A stretch of DNA of 8,293 nucleotides from Pseudomonadota bacterium (GCA_002704665.1 PAHB01000010.1:1-8293), one strand, 5' to 3'; positions 1-6,856 are shown, numbered from the stretch's first letter. Numbers and translations are program-made. The notes: a model not told the origin generated them from the sequence alone.

Positions 1-1
1 A

Positions 2-760
2 GTAGGACAAGGAGTAACCTACGTGAAATTAGGGGATAGGGTCAGTCACTGTATGAATAGAGGATCTTATGCCGACTACATGGTTTTATCTGAGGGAAGG
101 GTCGTAAAATTGCCTGAAGAAATTTCCGATGAGGTCGCAGCTGCATCTACGCTTCAAGGCCTTACAGCTCAATATTTAATCCACTCTTCTTGGGATTTGA
201 AACCTGGACAATCAATATTAGTACAAGCTGCTGCGGGCGGGGTGGGCTTATTTCTTTGTCAGTGGGCGAAACACATCGGAGCGAAAGTTTTTGGCACAGT
301 CAGCTCGGAAGCAAAAGCGACTTTAGCTTCACAAAACGGTTGTGATCATCCGATTATTTATACTGAGGAAGATTTTGAGAGCAAGATAAAAGATATAACC
401 AAGGGTCACGGGGTTGATCTGGTTTTGGATGCAGTTGGAAAAGATACGGTTGAAAAAGGCTTAGCTTGTCTTGCGGAAAGAGGAAGGCTGGTCAGCTACG
501 GTATGTCCTCTGGGCCGATGGATCCGGTAAATGTTAACTCGTTGCGCTCGAGGTCTGCTTCAGTTGCGGCGGCAGGTTTGCTAACTTATACAAAAGACCC
601 TCAAGAGCTAAGATCGCGTGCAGAGTCACTTTTTTCGATGTTAGCGAAGGGTAATATTAAATCTCACATAAAACAGGTAATGCCCATTGAGGATATTGCG
701 AGGGGACATGAAGATCTGGAGGCCCGGAAGACCGTTGGTTCTACGATTTTCACGTTATAG
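2..760 (+). CDS. NADPH:quinone oxidoreductase, zinc-free MDR family (5' end outside window)
   Basis: This is the C-terminal 252 residues of a medium-chain dehydrogenase/reductase of the quinone oxidoreductase (QorA-like) group. These cytosolic enzymes reduce quinones or other conjugated carbonyls with NADPH. The frame is open from base 2, and the residues before the GTG at 23 (VGQGVTYV then KLGDRV) match the conserved segment ahead of the coenzyme domain, so that GTG is internal and roughly 65-70 N-terminal residues are missing. The nucleotide-binding motif AAAGGVG lies at nt 227-247, followed by the Rossmann strands (GAKVFGTV; DLVLDAVG; GRLVSYGMSSG). The C-terminal segment has the usual EDIARGHEDLEARKTVGS pattern. 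No zinc-ligand cysteine cluster is visible. It converges with the ETF-QO gene across 34 bases (761-794) in which I see no terminator hairpin. The family is clear; the substrate is not. Confidence 0.9.
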   Translation, partial: VGQGVTYVKLGDRVSHCMNRGSYADYMVLSEGRVVKLPEEISDEVAAASTLQGLTAQYLIHSSWDLKPGQSILVQAAAGGVGLFLCQWAKHIGAKVFGTVSSEAKATLASQNGCDHPIIYTEEDFESKIKDITKGHGVDLVLDAVGKDTVEKGLACLAERGRLVSYGMSSGPMDPVNVNSLRSRSASVAAAGLLTYTKDPQELRSRAESLFSMLAKGNIKSHIKQVMPIEDIARGHEDLEARKTVGSTIFTL

Positions 761-794
761 TTTTTTGGAGAAGGTTTGAAAATTTTAATGCTCA

Positions 795-2441
795 CTACAT
801 ATTTGGATAGTTGGGGCCTCCTCCACCCTCTGGAGCCACCCATTTGATGTTTTGAGTAGGATCTTTTATGTCGCATGTTTTACAGTGAACACAATTTTGG
901 GCATTAATTTGAAGGCGAGGTTCTTCTCCCTTTTGGTTTATTAACTCATAAACTCCAGCGGGACAGTAACGCTGTTCAGGACAATCATAAAGATCGAGGT
1001 TAACCTTTACCGGCGTGTCTAAATCGCCGAGTATGAGATGGCCCGGTTGGTTCTCGGTGTGATTGGTGTTAGATAGAAACACCGACGATAGCCTATCAAA
1101 TGTTATTTTTCCGTCTGGTTTAGGGTAGTTTATCTGATTACATTGGTTTTTTTCGGTGAATGATTGATGGTCTGGTTTCTTGTGTTGTAGTGTCCACGGG
1201 GCCTTTCCTCTGAAAACCAATTGATCAATTCCCACCATAATCGAACCAGTTTTGAGTCCCTTAGTCATCAACGGTTTAAAATTTCGTGCCCGGTAAAGTT
1301 CGTCATACAACCATGAATTCTTGTATAACGTAGTGTATTCGTTAAGCTCATCTAGTTGTCTTTCTTGGGATAATGCTTCAACTGCGGCCTGAGCTGCTAA
1401 CATCCCCGACTTGATCGCACAGTGGCTGCCCTTTATACGCGACGCATTCAAAAATCCCGCGTTGTCTCCAATCAGACATCCTCCAGGAAAAGTTAGTTGA
1501 GGTAGTGATTGCAGCCCACCTGCAGTAATCGCCCTTGCTCCATAAGAGATCCTTTTTCCTCTATTAAAAAACTTCTTTATAAAAGGATGCGTCTTGTATC
1601 TCTGAAATTCTTCAAAAGGTGATAGGTACGGATTTTTATACCCGAGTCCTACCACATATCCAACAGCAACTTGGTTTTTGTCAAGATGGTAAAGGTAGGA
1701 ACCACCGTAAACATCATTTTGAAGTGGCCATCCTGCGGTGTGAATCACAAGGCCTTCCTGATGAATTTGCTCATCAACTTCCCATAATTCTTTTAAACCA
1801 ATACCATAAACTTGAGGGCTTGCCGCAGCATCCAATTTAAAATTAGAAATCAGTTGTTTTCCAAGATGTCCCCTGCATCCTTCCCCAAAAAAGGTGTATT
1901 TTCCAATTATTTCTATTCCTTGTTGATAACCATCGGTGTGTTGGCCATCTTTGCCTACGCCCATGTCTCCAGTCGCTACTCCTCGTACTGCTCCTTCATC
2001 ATTAAACAGAACTTCTGCTGCCGCAAAACCCGGATAGATTTCAACACCCAGTTCTTCTGCTTTTGATGCTAGCCAACGGCAAACATTTCCCAGGCTAATA
2101 ATAAAATTACCTTTGTTGTGAAAGCATTTCGGTAGTAACCAGTTCGGAAGTTTCAGGTGTGATTTTTCTCCCAAAAAAACAAACTGATCCTCTTTCACTT
2201 GTACGTTTAACGGTGCCCCCTCCTCCAAAAAGTTGGGAAACAGTTCACTAATAGCCTTAGGGTCCATTACAGCCCCAGATAGTATATGAGCCCCTACTTC
2301 AGATCCCTTTTCTATGATGCAAACAGAAATATCAGTTCCTATTTGTTGGCTTAATTGTTTGATTTTAATCGCACTTGAGAGCCCCGAGGGACCTGCGCCA
2401 ACGATTACCACATCAAACTCCATTTGTTCTCTATCAGACAA
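795..2441 (-). CDS. Electron transfer flavoprotein:ubiquinone oxidoreductase (ETF-QO)
   Basis: ETF-QO takes electrons from reduced ETF, which collects them from acyl-CoA and other flavin dehydrogenases, and passes them to ubiquinone at the membrane. The 548-residue product has the family's usual bacterial length. The FAD dinucleotide-binding motif GAGPSG is at residues 15-20. Family blocks GEGCRGHLGKQL, AGWPLQNDVYGGSYLYHL and a second FAD contact GGCLIGDNAGFLN follow. The C-terminal 4Fe-4S module has Cys493 (CPAGVYE) and Cys517, Cys520 and Cys523 (CVHCKTC), then the conserved DPTQNI and PEGGGGPNY. The start is best taken as the TTG at 2441-2439: AAGGAG sits 6 bases upstream (2453-2448 on the minus strand), whereas the first ATG (codon 7) lies too far from it and just before the first FAD strand. 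It is divergent from the thioesterase, fitting a fatty-acid oxidation context. All key residues are present. Confidence 0.97.
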   Translation of the reverse strand: MSDREQMEFDVVIVGAGPSGLSSAIKIKQLSQQIGTDISVCIIEKGSEVGAHILSGAVMDPKAISELFPNFLEEGAPLNVQVKEDQFVFLGEKSHLKLPNWLLPKCFHNKGNFIISLGNVCRWLASKAEELGVEIYPGFAAAEVLFNDEGAVRGVATGDMGVGKDGQHTDGYQQGIEIIGKYTFFGEGCRGHLGKQLISNFKLDAAASPQVYGIGLKELWEVDEQIHQEGLVIHTAGWPLQNDVYGGSYLYHLDKNQVAVGYVVGLGYKNPYLSPFEEFQRYKTHPFIKKFFNRGKRISYGARAITAGGLQSLPQLTFPGGCLIGDNAGFLNASRIKGSHCAIKSGMLAAQAAVEALSQERQLDELNEYTTLYKNSWLYDELYRARNFKPLMTKGLKTGSIMVGIDQLVFRGKAPWTLQHKKPDHQSFTEKNQCNQINYPKPDGKITFDRLSSVFLSNTNHTENQPGHLILGDLDTPVKVNLDLYDCPEQRYCPAGVYELINQKGEEPRLQINAQNCVHCKTCDIKDPTQNIKWVAPEGGGGPNYPNM

Positions 2442-2447
2442 AGTTTA

Positions 2448-2453
2448 CTCCTT
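2448..2453 (-). promoter_or_regulatory. Shine-Dalgarno site of ETF-QO supporting a TTG start
   Basis: The minus strand reads AAGGAG, then 6 bases, then TTG at 2441. The next in-frame ATG would be 24 bases away, so this site decides in favour of the TTG start. Confidence 0.75.
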
Positions 2454-2500
2454 CCGACCACTGTTACACATTAAAGAGTGGTTCGCTAAGATGAAAGTTC

Positions 2501-2506
2501 TATAAT
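2501..2506 (+). promoter_or_regulatory. -10 element of the thioesterase gene
   Basis: A perfect TATAAT stands 38 bases before the TTG start of the thioesterase. No good -35 is seen at 16-18 bases upstream (the region reads AGTGGTTC). Transcription would begin near 2513, inside the adjacent inverted repeat. Confidence 0.4.
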
Positions 2507-2510
2507 CTAA

Positions 2511-2530
2511 CCTTATTAATAATTATAAGG
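2511..2530 (+). repeat. Operator-like inverted repeat between ETF-QO and thioesterase
   Basis: The arms CCTTAT (2511-2516) and ATAAGG (2525-2530) are exact reverse complements around an 8-base A/T centre. Over the whole 20 bases, 8 of 10 symmetric pairs match. It starts 4 bases after the thioesterase TATAAT, covers the expected transcription start, and ends one base before the GGGAG ribosome-binding site. It could be an operator for a dimeric regulator or a weak mRNA hairpin next to the ribosome-binding site. I do not recognise a known binding consensus. Confidence 0.4.
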
Positions 2531-2550
2531 TGGGAGTCGTTAATTTGGAA
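2522..2550 (-). promoter_or_regulatory. Possible promoter of ETF-QO
   Basis: On the minus strand there is a perfect TATAAT (2527-2522) with a weak -35 candidate TTCCAA (2550-2545) 17 bases upstream. It would give a leader of about 70 bases. The -10 lies inside the inverted repeat at 2511-2530. The -35 overlaps the first codons of the thioesterase gene. Tentative, because A/T-rich gaps yield such matches by chance. Confidence 0.3.
2532..2536 (+). promoter_or_regulatory. Shine-Dalgarno site of the thioesterase supporting a TTG start
   Basis: GGGAG followed by 8 bases and the TTG at 2545. An in-frame GTG at 2530 would place this site inside the coding region with no equivalent site upstream of it, so TTG is preferred. 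Confidence 0.65.
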
Positions 2551-2946
2551 CAATACAAGAAAAATGTGCAAACGGCAGAAATGGAGATGAGGTGGGGAGA
2601 GATGGATCCTCTGGGGCACATGAATAATGTTTCCTATTTTCGCTATTTTGAGGAATCGCGTATATCTTGGTTTAGTAAGCTGCCAATAACCTACAAACCT
2701 GAAGATCAGGGACCTATACTGGGAACTATCAATTGTAGATTTCTCAGACCTGCCATTTATCCTGAAATTTTTCTGTTGAAAACTTCGATTGGAAAGCTTG
2801 GTAACAAAAGTTTTTTTATGTGGACAGAAATGCTGGGGAAGAAAAGCGAAATTTGTTTTGCTGAGGCCGAGGCTAAAATGGTTTGGATAGATATGAGAAC
2901 AGGACATTCCTGCAAAATGCCAACGTGGTTTAGAGAACTTTTTTAA
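2545..2946 (+). CDS. Acyl-CoA thioesterase, 4HBT / hot-dog family (YbgC-like)
   Basis: A small cytosolic protein of 133 residues from the TTG start; a GTG at 2530 would give 138. The N-terminal signature RWGEMDPLGHMNN (residues 16-28) followed by YFRYFEESR (31-39) is that of 4-hydroxybenzoyl-CoA-thioesterase-type hot-dog proteins, with Asp21 as the expected catalytic residue. These enzymes hydrolyse acyl-CoA or acyl-ACP thioesters and usually work as tetramers. The rest fits one hot-dog domain: INCRFLRPAIYP is the strand after the long helix, and FAEAEAKMVWIDM is a late strand. It is divergent from ETF-QO and ends tail-to-tail with the SDR gene, their TAA stop codons overlapping at 2943-2946. 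The precise substrate cannot be read from sequence, but the neighbour suggests acyl-CoA metabolism. A minus-strand open frame across the gene is a shadow. Confidence 0.88.
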   Translation: MEQYKKNVQTAEMEMRWGEMDPLGHMNNVSYFRYFEESRISWFSKLPITYKPEDQGPILGTINCRFLRPAIYPEIFLLKTSIGKLGNKSFFMWTEMLGKKSEICFAEAEAKMVWIDMRTGHSCKMPTWFRELF

Positions 2947-3698
2947 TCGATTTGTGCGTGTAGTTTCTGTCCATTTACGCGTCGACTGTCAGGACCAATT
3001 AAAAAAAGAAATGCAGGCATAATGTTTTCTGGGGCGGTTTGTGTTTCTGGAAGTTCTCCTGGAAATATTTTTTGACGAGATGGTGTTCTGATGATTCCTG
3101 GCACAAGAATATTGAATCTCAAGGAGCCCGTGCTAGAAGTTTCTCTCGATTGGGTTAATGTTAAAATTTCCATAGCGCCCTTTGAGGCTGCATATTGACC
3201 CCAATATTCCGCGTTTCGATTAGCATGGCTTTCGGAGACGTGAATAACTGAGGCGTCAGGCGATTCTTCTAGCAGTGGTAAGCACGCCTTATTGATTAGT
3301 GCAGGCGCTAAAAGATTTACATCAACGGAGCGTCTCCAGCTCGCGAAAGTTTTGTTTTTTAGGGGCGACAGAGGGTCAAGAAAGACAGCGTTGTGAACAA
3401 TTCCGTCTAATCTTCCAAACTGTTTTTCGATTTCGTGTGAAATTGTAAAAAAGTCTTTTTCACTGGCGTTAACAAAATCTAGACTGATCGCATAGGGCTC
3501 TGCGCCGCCTTCTGTAAGAATCTGATCGTAAACTTGCTCGAGGTGTTTCATATTTCTTCCGTGAATAACAACAGATGCTCCATAGGATGCAAAGCACAAA
3601 GCACAAATTTTTCCTAAACCACGGGACGAACCACTTATAAATATCACGCGATCTTTCAGTAGATCTCTTGAAGGTGCGTAGTTTTTAAAATCTTTCAT
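2943..3698 (-). CDS. Short-chain dehydrogenase/reductase, YciK-like
   Basis: The 251-residue product is a classical-length SDR whose layout follows E. coli YciK: DLLKDRVIFISG at the start, LDGIVHN, YWGQYAASKGA, and the C-terminal ENIMPAFLFLIGPDSRR pattern. The cofactor motif is SGSSRGLG (residues 22-29), with R48 in HGRN suggesting NADP(H). Asn128 (VDVNLL), Tyr169 and Lys173 of the catalytic set are present. Two departures stand out: the residue 13 before Tyr169, normally the catalytic Ser, is Glu156 (V-S-E-S), although Ser155 and Ser157 flank it; and the NAG motif reads NAV. The ATG lies inside the end of hpnE (14-base overlap) without a clear Shine-Dalgarno site, so translation is probably coupled. 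It is the last gene of the hpn operon. The substrate is unknown; a role linked to squalene products is only inferred from position. Confidence 0.88.
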   Translation of the reverse strand: MKDFKNYAPSRDLLKDRVIFISGSSRGLGKICALCFASYGASVVIHGRNMKHLEQVYDQILTEGGAEPYAISLDFVNASEKDFFTISHEIEKQFGRLDGIVHNAVFLDPLSPLKNKTFASWRRSVDVNLLAPALINKACLPLLEESPDASVIHVSESHANRNAEYWGQYAASKGAMEILTLTQSRETSSTGSLRFNILVPGIIRTPSRQKIFPGELPETQTAPENIMPAFLFLIGPDSRRVNGQKLHAQID

Positions 3699-4995
3699 TT
3701 TTCAAAATAAGTTTTGCGCATTTTTCCCCGCTGCGAACGGCCGCCTCAATCGTCGAGGGATACTCTGATTCAGTGTAGTCGCCTGCTAAAAATACATTTT
3801 CCTGATCGGTGTCATTGCCGATATCTTGTCTATCGGGGGATGATTTCAGTGTTGCTTTCTTCTCTCTGATAACTCGGTGCCATAGGAAATTGGGAAACCC
3901 AAATTCACGCTCTAGCGTTCTGTGTACTGCCATAGCTAAAGATTTGTTGTCACTGGTTTCATGTTTCCCAGGTCCGCTGATGACTACACCTATAAGTCCA
4001 GCTTGTCCTAGCAGGGTGCCACGATCAAAAACCCATTGACAAACGCTGTCTTCTACTCCAATCATAGGCTTCGGAAGGGTAGTTTCTTTAGGGTATTGGA
4101 GATAAACACTGACTATCGGTTGATATTCAAAATTTTCGACTTTTTTTATTATTTTTTTGATGCTGGGAAGAGACCTAACAAGGCTTGGTAAATGATTAGG
4201 AGCTACGGCAAGAATTAGATGAGTGTAAGCGTTTGTACGGCCGTCGTTAATAATAAATCCACGATCAGTTATTTCTATCGATGTTACCCTTGTACTTGTT
4301 AACACTAGACCACCGTTTTTCTCGATAAATGCTTTTGCCTTGTTTGGAAATATATTTGATAAATCGTTTGACGGGAGCAAAAGATCACTGGATCGGGCAC
4401 CTTGAAACAAACTTTCCCGCAGCACTGACAGAAACACTCGAGCGGATGCAATGTTCGAGGGTGTATTTAAAGCGGCTAAGCAAATAGGTTCCCATATATA
4501 TTTCTTTACGTTGTGCGACTGATAAAATTGATGTAAAAGCTGTGAAACGGTTTTTTCAGAGATTGATTTTTTTTTGTGTAACAGGGGTATCAAAAATATG
4601 AAAAAAAACGCCGATAATTTATCTATTGTGTTAAGTCCCTTCGCATTTAAAAGACCTATCATTAAATTTAAGGGATAAAATAAACTTGATGCACGGTATG
4701 AAAAGTTCGGGTGGATTTCGAGATTGAGAGGTAGTCGCAGAACTTCTGTCTTTTGTGATTCCTCAGATACTTGTTTTATTTTGCTGAGGGTTTTTTTGTA
4801 GGCACCAATGAGTATGTGAAGCCCATTGTCGAGAATGGCTTCTGAAGTATCCACCGCCCGAGCTCTCCCTCCAAGAGTTTTTGATGCTTCAAAAATTGTA
4901 ACGGGAACTTTGTTGTCAGCTAAATCTGCTCCGACCGACATTCCTGCCCACCCACCGCCTACCACTGCTACATTAAGTTTTTTTTGTTTAACCAT
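3685..4995 (-). CDS. hpnE: Hydroxysqualene dehydroxylase HpnE (squalene-associated FAD-dependent desaturase)
   Basis: HpnE carries out the reductive dehydroxylation of hydroxysqualene to squalene, the third step of the HpnC/D/E route. The 436-residue protein is a phytoene-desaturase / amine-oxidase type flavoprotein. The FAD motif GGGWAG is at residues 13-18, the ribose-binding Glu36 follows in IFEAS, LGGRAR is at 41-46 and DNGLH at 56-60. The C-terminal FAD-binding block GDYTESEYPSTIEAAVRSG (from residue 405) is typical of this subfamily. It has the family's usual length. It begins with ATG 31 bases after hpnD and has only a weak purine-rich stretch upstream. Homopolymer runs lie in the coding sequence: A8 within codons 4-7 (4985-4978), a 9-base A run (4575-4567) and an 8-base T run (4608-4601), both minus strand. 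Operon context with hpnC and hpnD makes the assignment strong. Confidence 0.93.
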   Translation of the reverse strand: MVKQKKLNVAVVGGGWAGMSVGADLADNKVPVTIFEASKTLGGRARAVDTSEAILDNGLHILIGAYKKTLSKIKQVSEESQKTEVLRLPLNLEIHPNFSYRASSLFYPLNLMIGLLNAKGLNTIDKLSAFFFIFLIPLLHKKKSISEKTVSQLLHQFYQSHNVKKYIWEPICLAALNTPSNIASARVFLSVLRESLFQGARSSDLLLPSNDLSNIFPNKAKAFIEKNGGLVLTSTRVTSIEITDRGFIINDGRTNAYTHLILAVAPNHLPSLVRSLPSIKKIIKKVENFEYQPIVSVYLQYPKETTLPKPMIGVEDSVCQWVFDRGTLLGQAGLIGVVISGPGKHETSDNKSLAMAVHRTLEREFGFPNFLWHRVIREKKATLKSSPDRQDIGNDTDQENVFLAGDYTESEYPSTIEAAVRSGEKCAKLILKNERF

Positions 4996-5026
4996 AGGTC
5001 ATATTTAAGTCTTCGTTCAAATTTGG

Positions 5027-5857
5027 TCAACAGACAATCCATGTTTTAACCGCAACGCCTATTTTTTCCCAATTTGTAAGGTTAATTCTACATCCAATTT
5101 GCGGTCTGTTTCTCTTCATTTTTTGTAATAGAGCGAAATAAATATTTGCAATGATTAGACTTGTCTTTTGATTTTTTGAATCTGAGCGAGGAAGCATTGT
5201 GAAAGCCCTATCATAGAACGACTCTGCTCTAGCTAATTGGAAAAATATTAGTTTTTCCATATTTTCAGTGTCTGCTAGTTTCAATACTTCAGTTTCTGAG
5301 ATTTTAAATTTATTCATATCCTCAAGAGGCAAATAAATTCTGCCTCGGTTCGCATCCTCTCCAATATCTCTAATGATATTTGTCAGTTGCAGTGCAATTC
5401 CTAGCTCCACAGCGAAATCTAAAGTATCTGGATTGCTGTGACCAAAAATTTGAGCAGCTAAAATACCCACAACCCCAGCAGCGTGATAACAGTAATTCTT
5501 TAGTTGTTCGAAGTTTCTATACCGAAAAATGGTGAGATCCATTCTCATGCCCTCGATAATTTTTTGGAAGTGTTCTTCCTGTAATCGGTTACTTTTAATA
5601 TGCGGAGCGAGTGCACGACTAACGGGGTGGTTCGGTTTTCCGTCAAACAACGAGCGGACCTCTTGCTGCCACCAGTTGAGTTTAAGATGTGCTAATTCTG
5701 GATTCTTGGAATTGTCTACAATGTCATCGACTTCCTTGCAAAACGAATATAAAGCAGCAATCGCGCTACGTTTGGTTTTTGGAAGTGTCAGAAAACTATA
5801 ATAAAAGTTTGATTTGCTTTTTTTTGTTTTTTTCCAGCAATATTGATCAGGATTCAT
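5027..5857 (-). CDS. hpnD: Presqualene diphosphate synthase HpnD
   Basis: HpnD condenses two farnesyl diphosphates to presqualene diphosphate, the first step of the HpnC/D/E squalene pathway. The 276-residue product is an all-helical squalene/phytoene-synthase fold enzyme. It starts MNPDQYC, then the FYYSFLTLP segment, the first Asp-rich motif DDIVD at residues 44-48, YCYHAAGVVG (122-131), and the second Asp motif DIGED (164-168) in the block ending RIYLP. Both Mg2+-diphosphate sites are intact. The start chosen is the ATG at 5857: it matches family N-termini, overlaps the hpnC stop as ATGA, and has AAGG about 10 bases upstream; an open frame beginning TTG at 5890 lies inside hpnC. Codons 9-15 run through A7-C-A8 on the minus strand and encode a Lys-rich segment, a possible slippage site. 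HpnC versus HpnD was assigned by motif similarity and order. Confidence 0.93.
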   Translation of the reverse strand: MNPDQYCWKKTKKSKSNFYYSFLTLPKTKRSAIAALYSFCKEVDDIVDNSKNPELAHLKLNWWQQEVRSLFDGKPNHPVSRALAPHIKSNRLQEEHFQKIIEGMRMDLTIFRYRNFEQLKNYCYHAAGVVGILAAQIFGHSNPDTLDFAVELGIALQLTNIIRDIGEDANRGRIYLPLEDMNKFKISETEVLKLADTENMEKLIFFQLARAESFYDRAFTMLPRSDSKNQKTSLIIANIYFALLQKMKRNRPQIGCRINLTNWEKIGVAVKTWIVC

Positions 5858-6702
5858 TTTATTAGTGCCTTGAGTAAAATTAGAGGCCAATCCCTTTTTT
5901 TCAAAACAGGTCTTTGGGAGAAAATGTTTCCATTGATATTTTTTAACTTTTTTAATATTTCGTAAGCAGCTGAAGTAATTACTTTTATTTCTAATCCTAA
6001 CCGACCTCCTATCCTTGACCCTAAGGGTTTCCCCTCATCTAGGATTTTTTGGACGCGGAAAATTTGAAAGTCCATAAATTCTACCCACAAATGATCCGAA
6101 ATTGCCGAATTTATGTGATTTTCATTGATTCTAAATCTAGAGAGTTCATTTTTCGGCATATAAATCCGATTGTTTTTGTCGTAATCGATTTTTATATCTT
6201 GTAAAAAATTTATGATTTGAAGGCTAGTGCAAATCTTATCAGACAGGTGCAGATTTGTGGGTGACACATCGTTTGATAGATGAAGAATTAGTCGACCTAT
6301 CGGATTGGCAGAGTGTTTACAATAATTAAGTAAGTCGTTAAAAGTTTCATATCTTGTTTCTGTGACATCTTGTTTGAAAGCATGTAGCAGATCGAAAAAT
6401 AGTGTTTTGGGGAGGTTATGTTTTTCTATGGTTTTACTCAGAGCTAAAAACACATGATTTTCCTTTTTATTTTTCTCCAAGTGATCTCTGAAATTATTTT
6501 CGTAAATTAATAATGCTTCAAGTCTTTTCGAATTTGAGGCATTCCCCTCGTCAGCAATATCGTCTGCGGTTCGAGCGAAGTGGTAAATTTGGCGCACTGG
6601 AATACGGAATTGGGTTGGTATCAGAAAGGAACCGACCGGAAAATTCTCATAATGATTTACCTTCATAAGTGATGAATTAAAATAGTGAGTGTTTTTTGTC
6701 AT
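5854..6702 (-). CDS. hpnC: Hydroxysqualene synthase HpnC
   Basis: HpnC converts presqualene diphosphate to hydroxysqualene, between HpnD and HpnE. The 282-residue product belongs to the squalene/phytoene synthase family. The subfamily N-terminal signature HYENFPVGS is at residues 17-25, the first Asp motif in TADDIADEG at 45-53, the HpnC-typical YCKHSANPIGRL at 127-138, and the second Asp pair Asp169/Asp173 in the block ending RIYMP. The C-terminal GRLGLEIK and FSQRPVLKKRDW also fit. The ATG at 6702 is preferred, with GGA 9 bases upstream; the ATG at 6666 (codon 13) would still keep all motifs but has no ribosome-binding site. It is the first gene of the operon, and its TGA overlaps the hpnD ATG. 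The gene is A/T-rich and rich in Asn and Lys compared with tig. Confidence 0.93.
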   Translation of the reverse strand: MTKNTHYFNSSLMKVNHYENFPVGSFLIPTQFRIPVRQIYHFARTADDIADEGNASNSKRLEALLIYENNFRDHLEKNKKENHVFLALSKTIEKHNLPKTLFFDLLHAFKQDVTETRYETFNDLLNYCKHSANPIGRLILHLSNDVSPTNLHLSDKICTSLQIINFLQDIKIDYDKNNRIYMPKNELSRFRINENHINSAISDHLWVEFMDFQIFRVQKILDEGKPLGSRIGGRLGLEIKVITSAAYEILKKLKNINGNIFSQRPVLKKRDWPLILLKALIK

Positions 6703-6727
6703 CAGAGAAATTCCAAATAAAATTCCG

Positions 6728-6757
6728 TTAATTAGCCGTTTTCATGCTGATTATATT
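6728..6757 (+). promoter_or_regulatory. Possible promoter of tRNA-Leu (and tig)
   Basis: TTAATT (6728-6733), 18 bases, TATATT (6752-6757), with the tRNA 5' end 15 bases downstream at 6772. The -10 overlaps the opposing hpnC TATAAT by 4 bases. The -35 is a weak match. Confidence 0.35.
6750..6755 (-). promoter_or_regulatory. -10 element of the hpnC operon
   Basis: The minus strand reads a perfect TATAAT at 6755-6750, giving a start near 6743 and a leader of about 40 bases before hpnC. No good -35 is visible at 16-18 bases; that region falls in the 5' end of the tRNA gene. It is the only gap upstream of the four-gene operon. Confidence 0.4.
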
Positions 6758-6771
6758 AGAATACGGTAAAT

Positions 6772-6856
<85 letters not shown>

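Noticed and set aside
761..794. Bidirectional terminator between the quinone oxidoreductase and ETF-QO
   Set aside because: Only a short AAAATTTT self-complement and a T6 run are present; no stable hairpin.
1619..2066. Two plus-strand open frames inside ETF-QO
   Set aside because: Both lie antisense to well-conserved ETF-QO blocks and have no ribosome-binding site or motif of their own.
2500..2907. 135-residue minus-strand open frame over the thioesterase
   Set aside because: Antisense shadow of a gene with clear hot-dog motifs; its own sequence shows no recognisable domain and no reasonable start signal.
5858..5890. HpnD start at the TTG at 5890
   Set aside because: Adds 11 residues inside hpnC; the ATG at 5857 matches family N-termini and makes an ATGA overlap.
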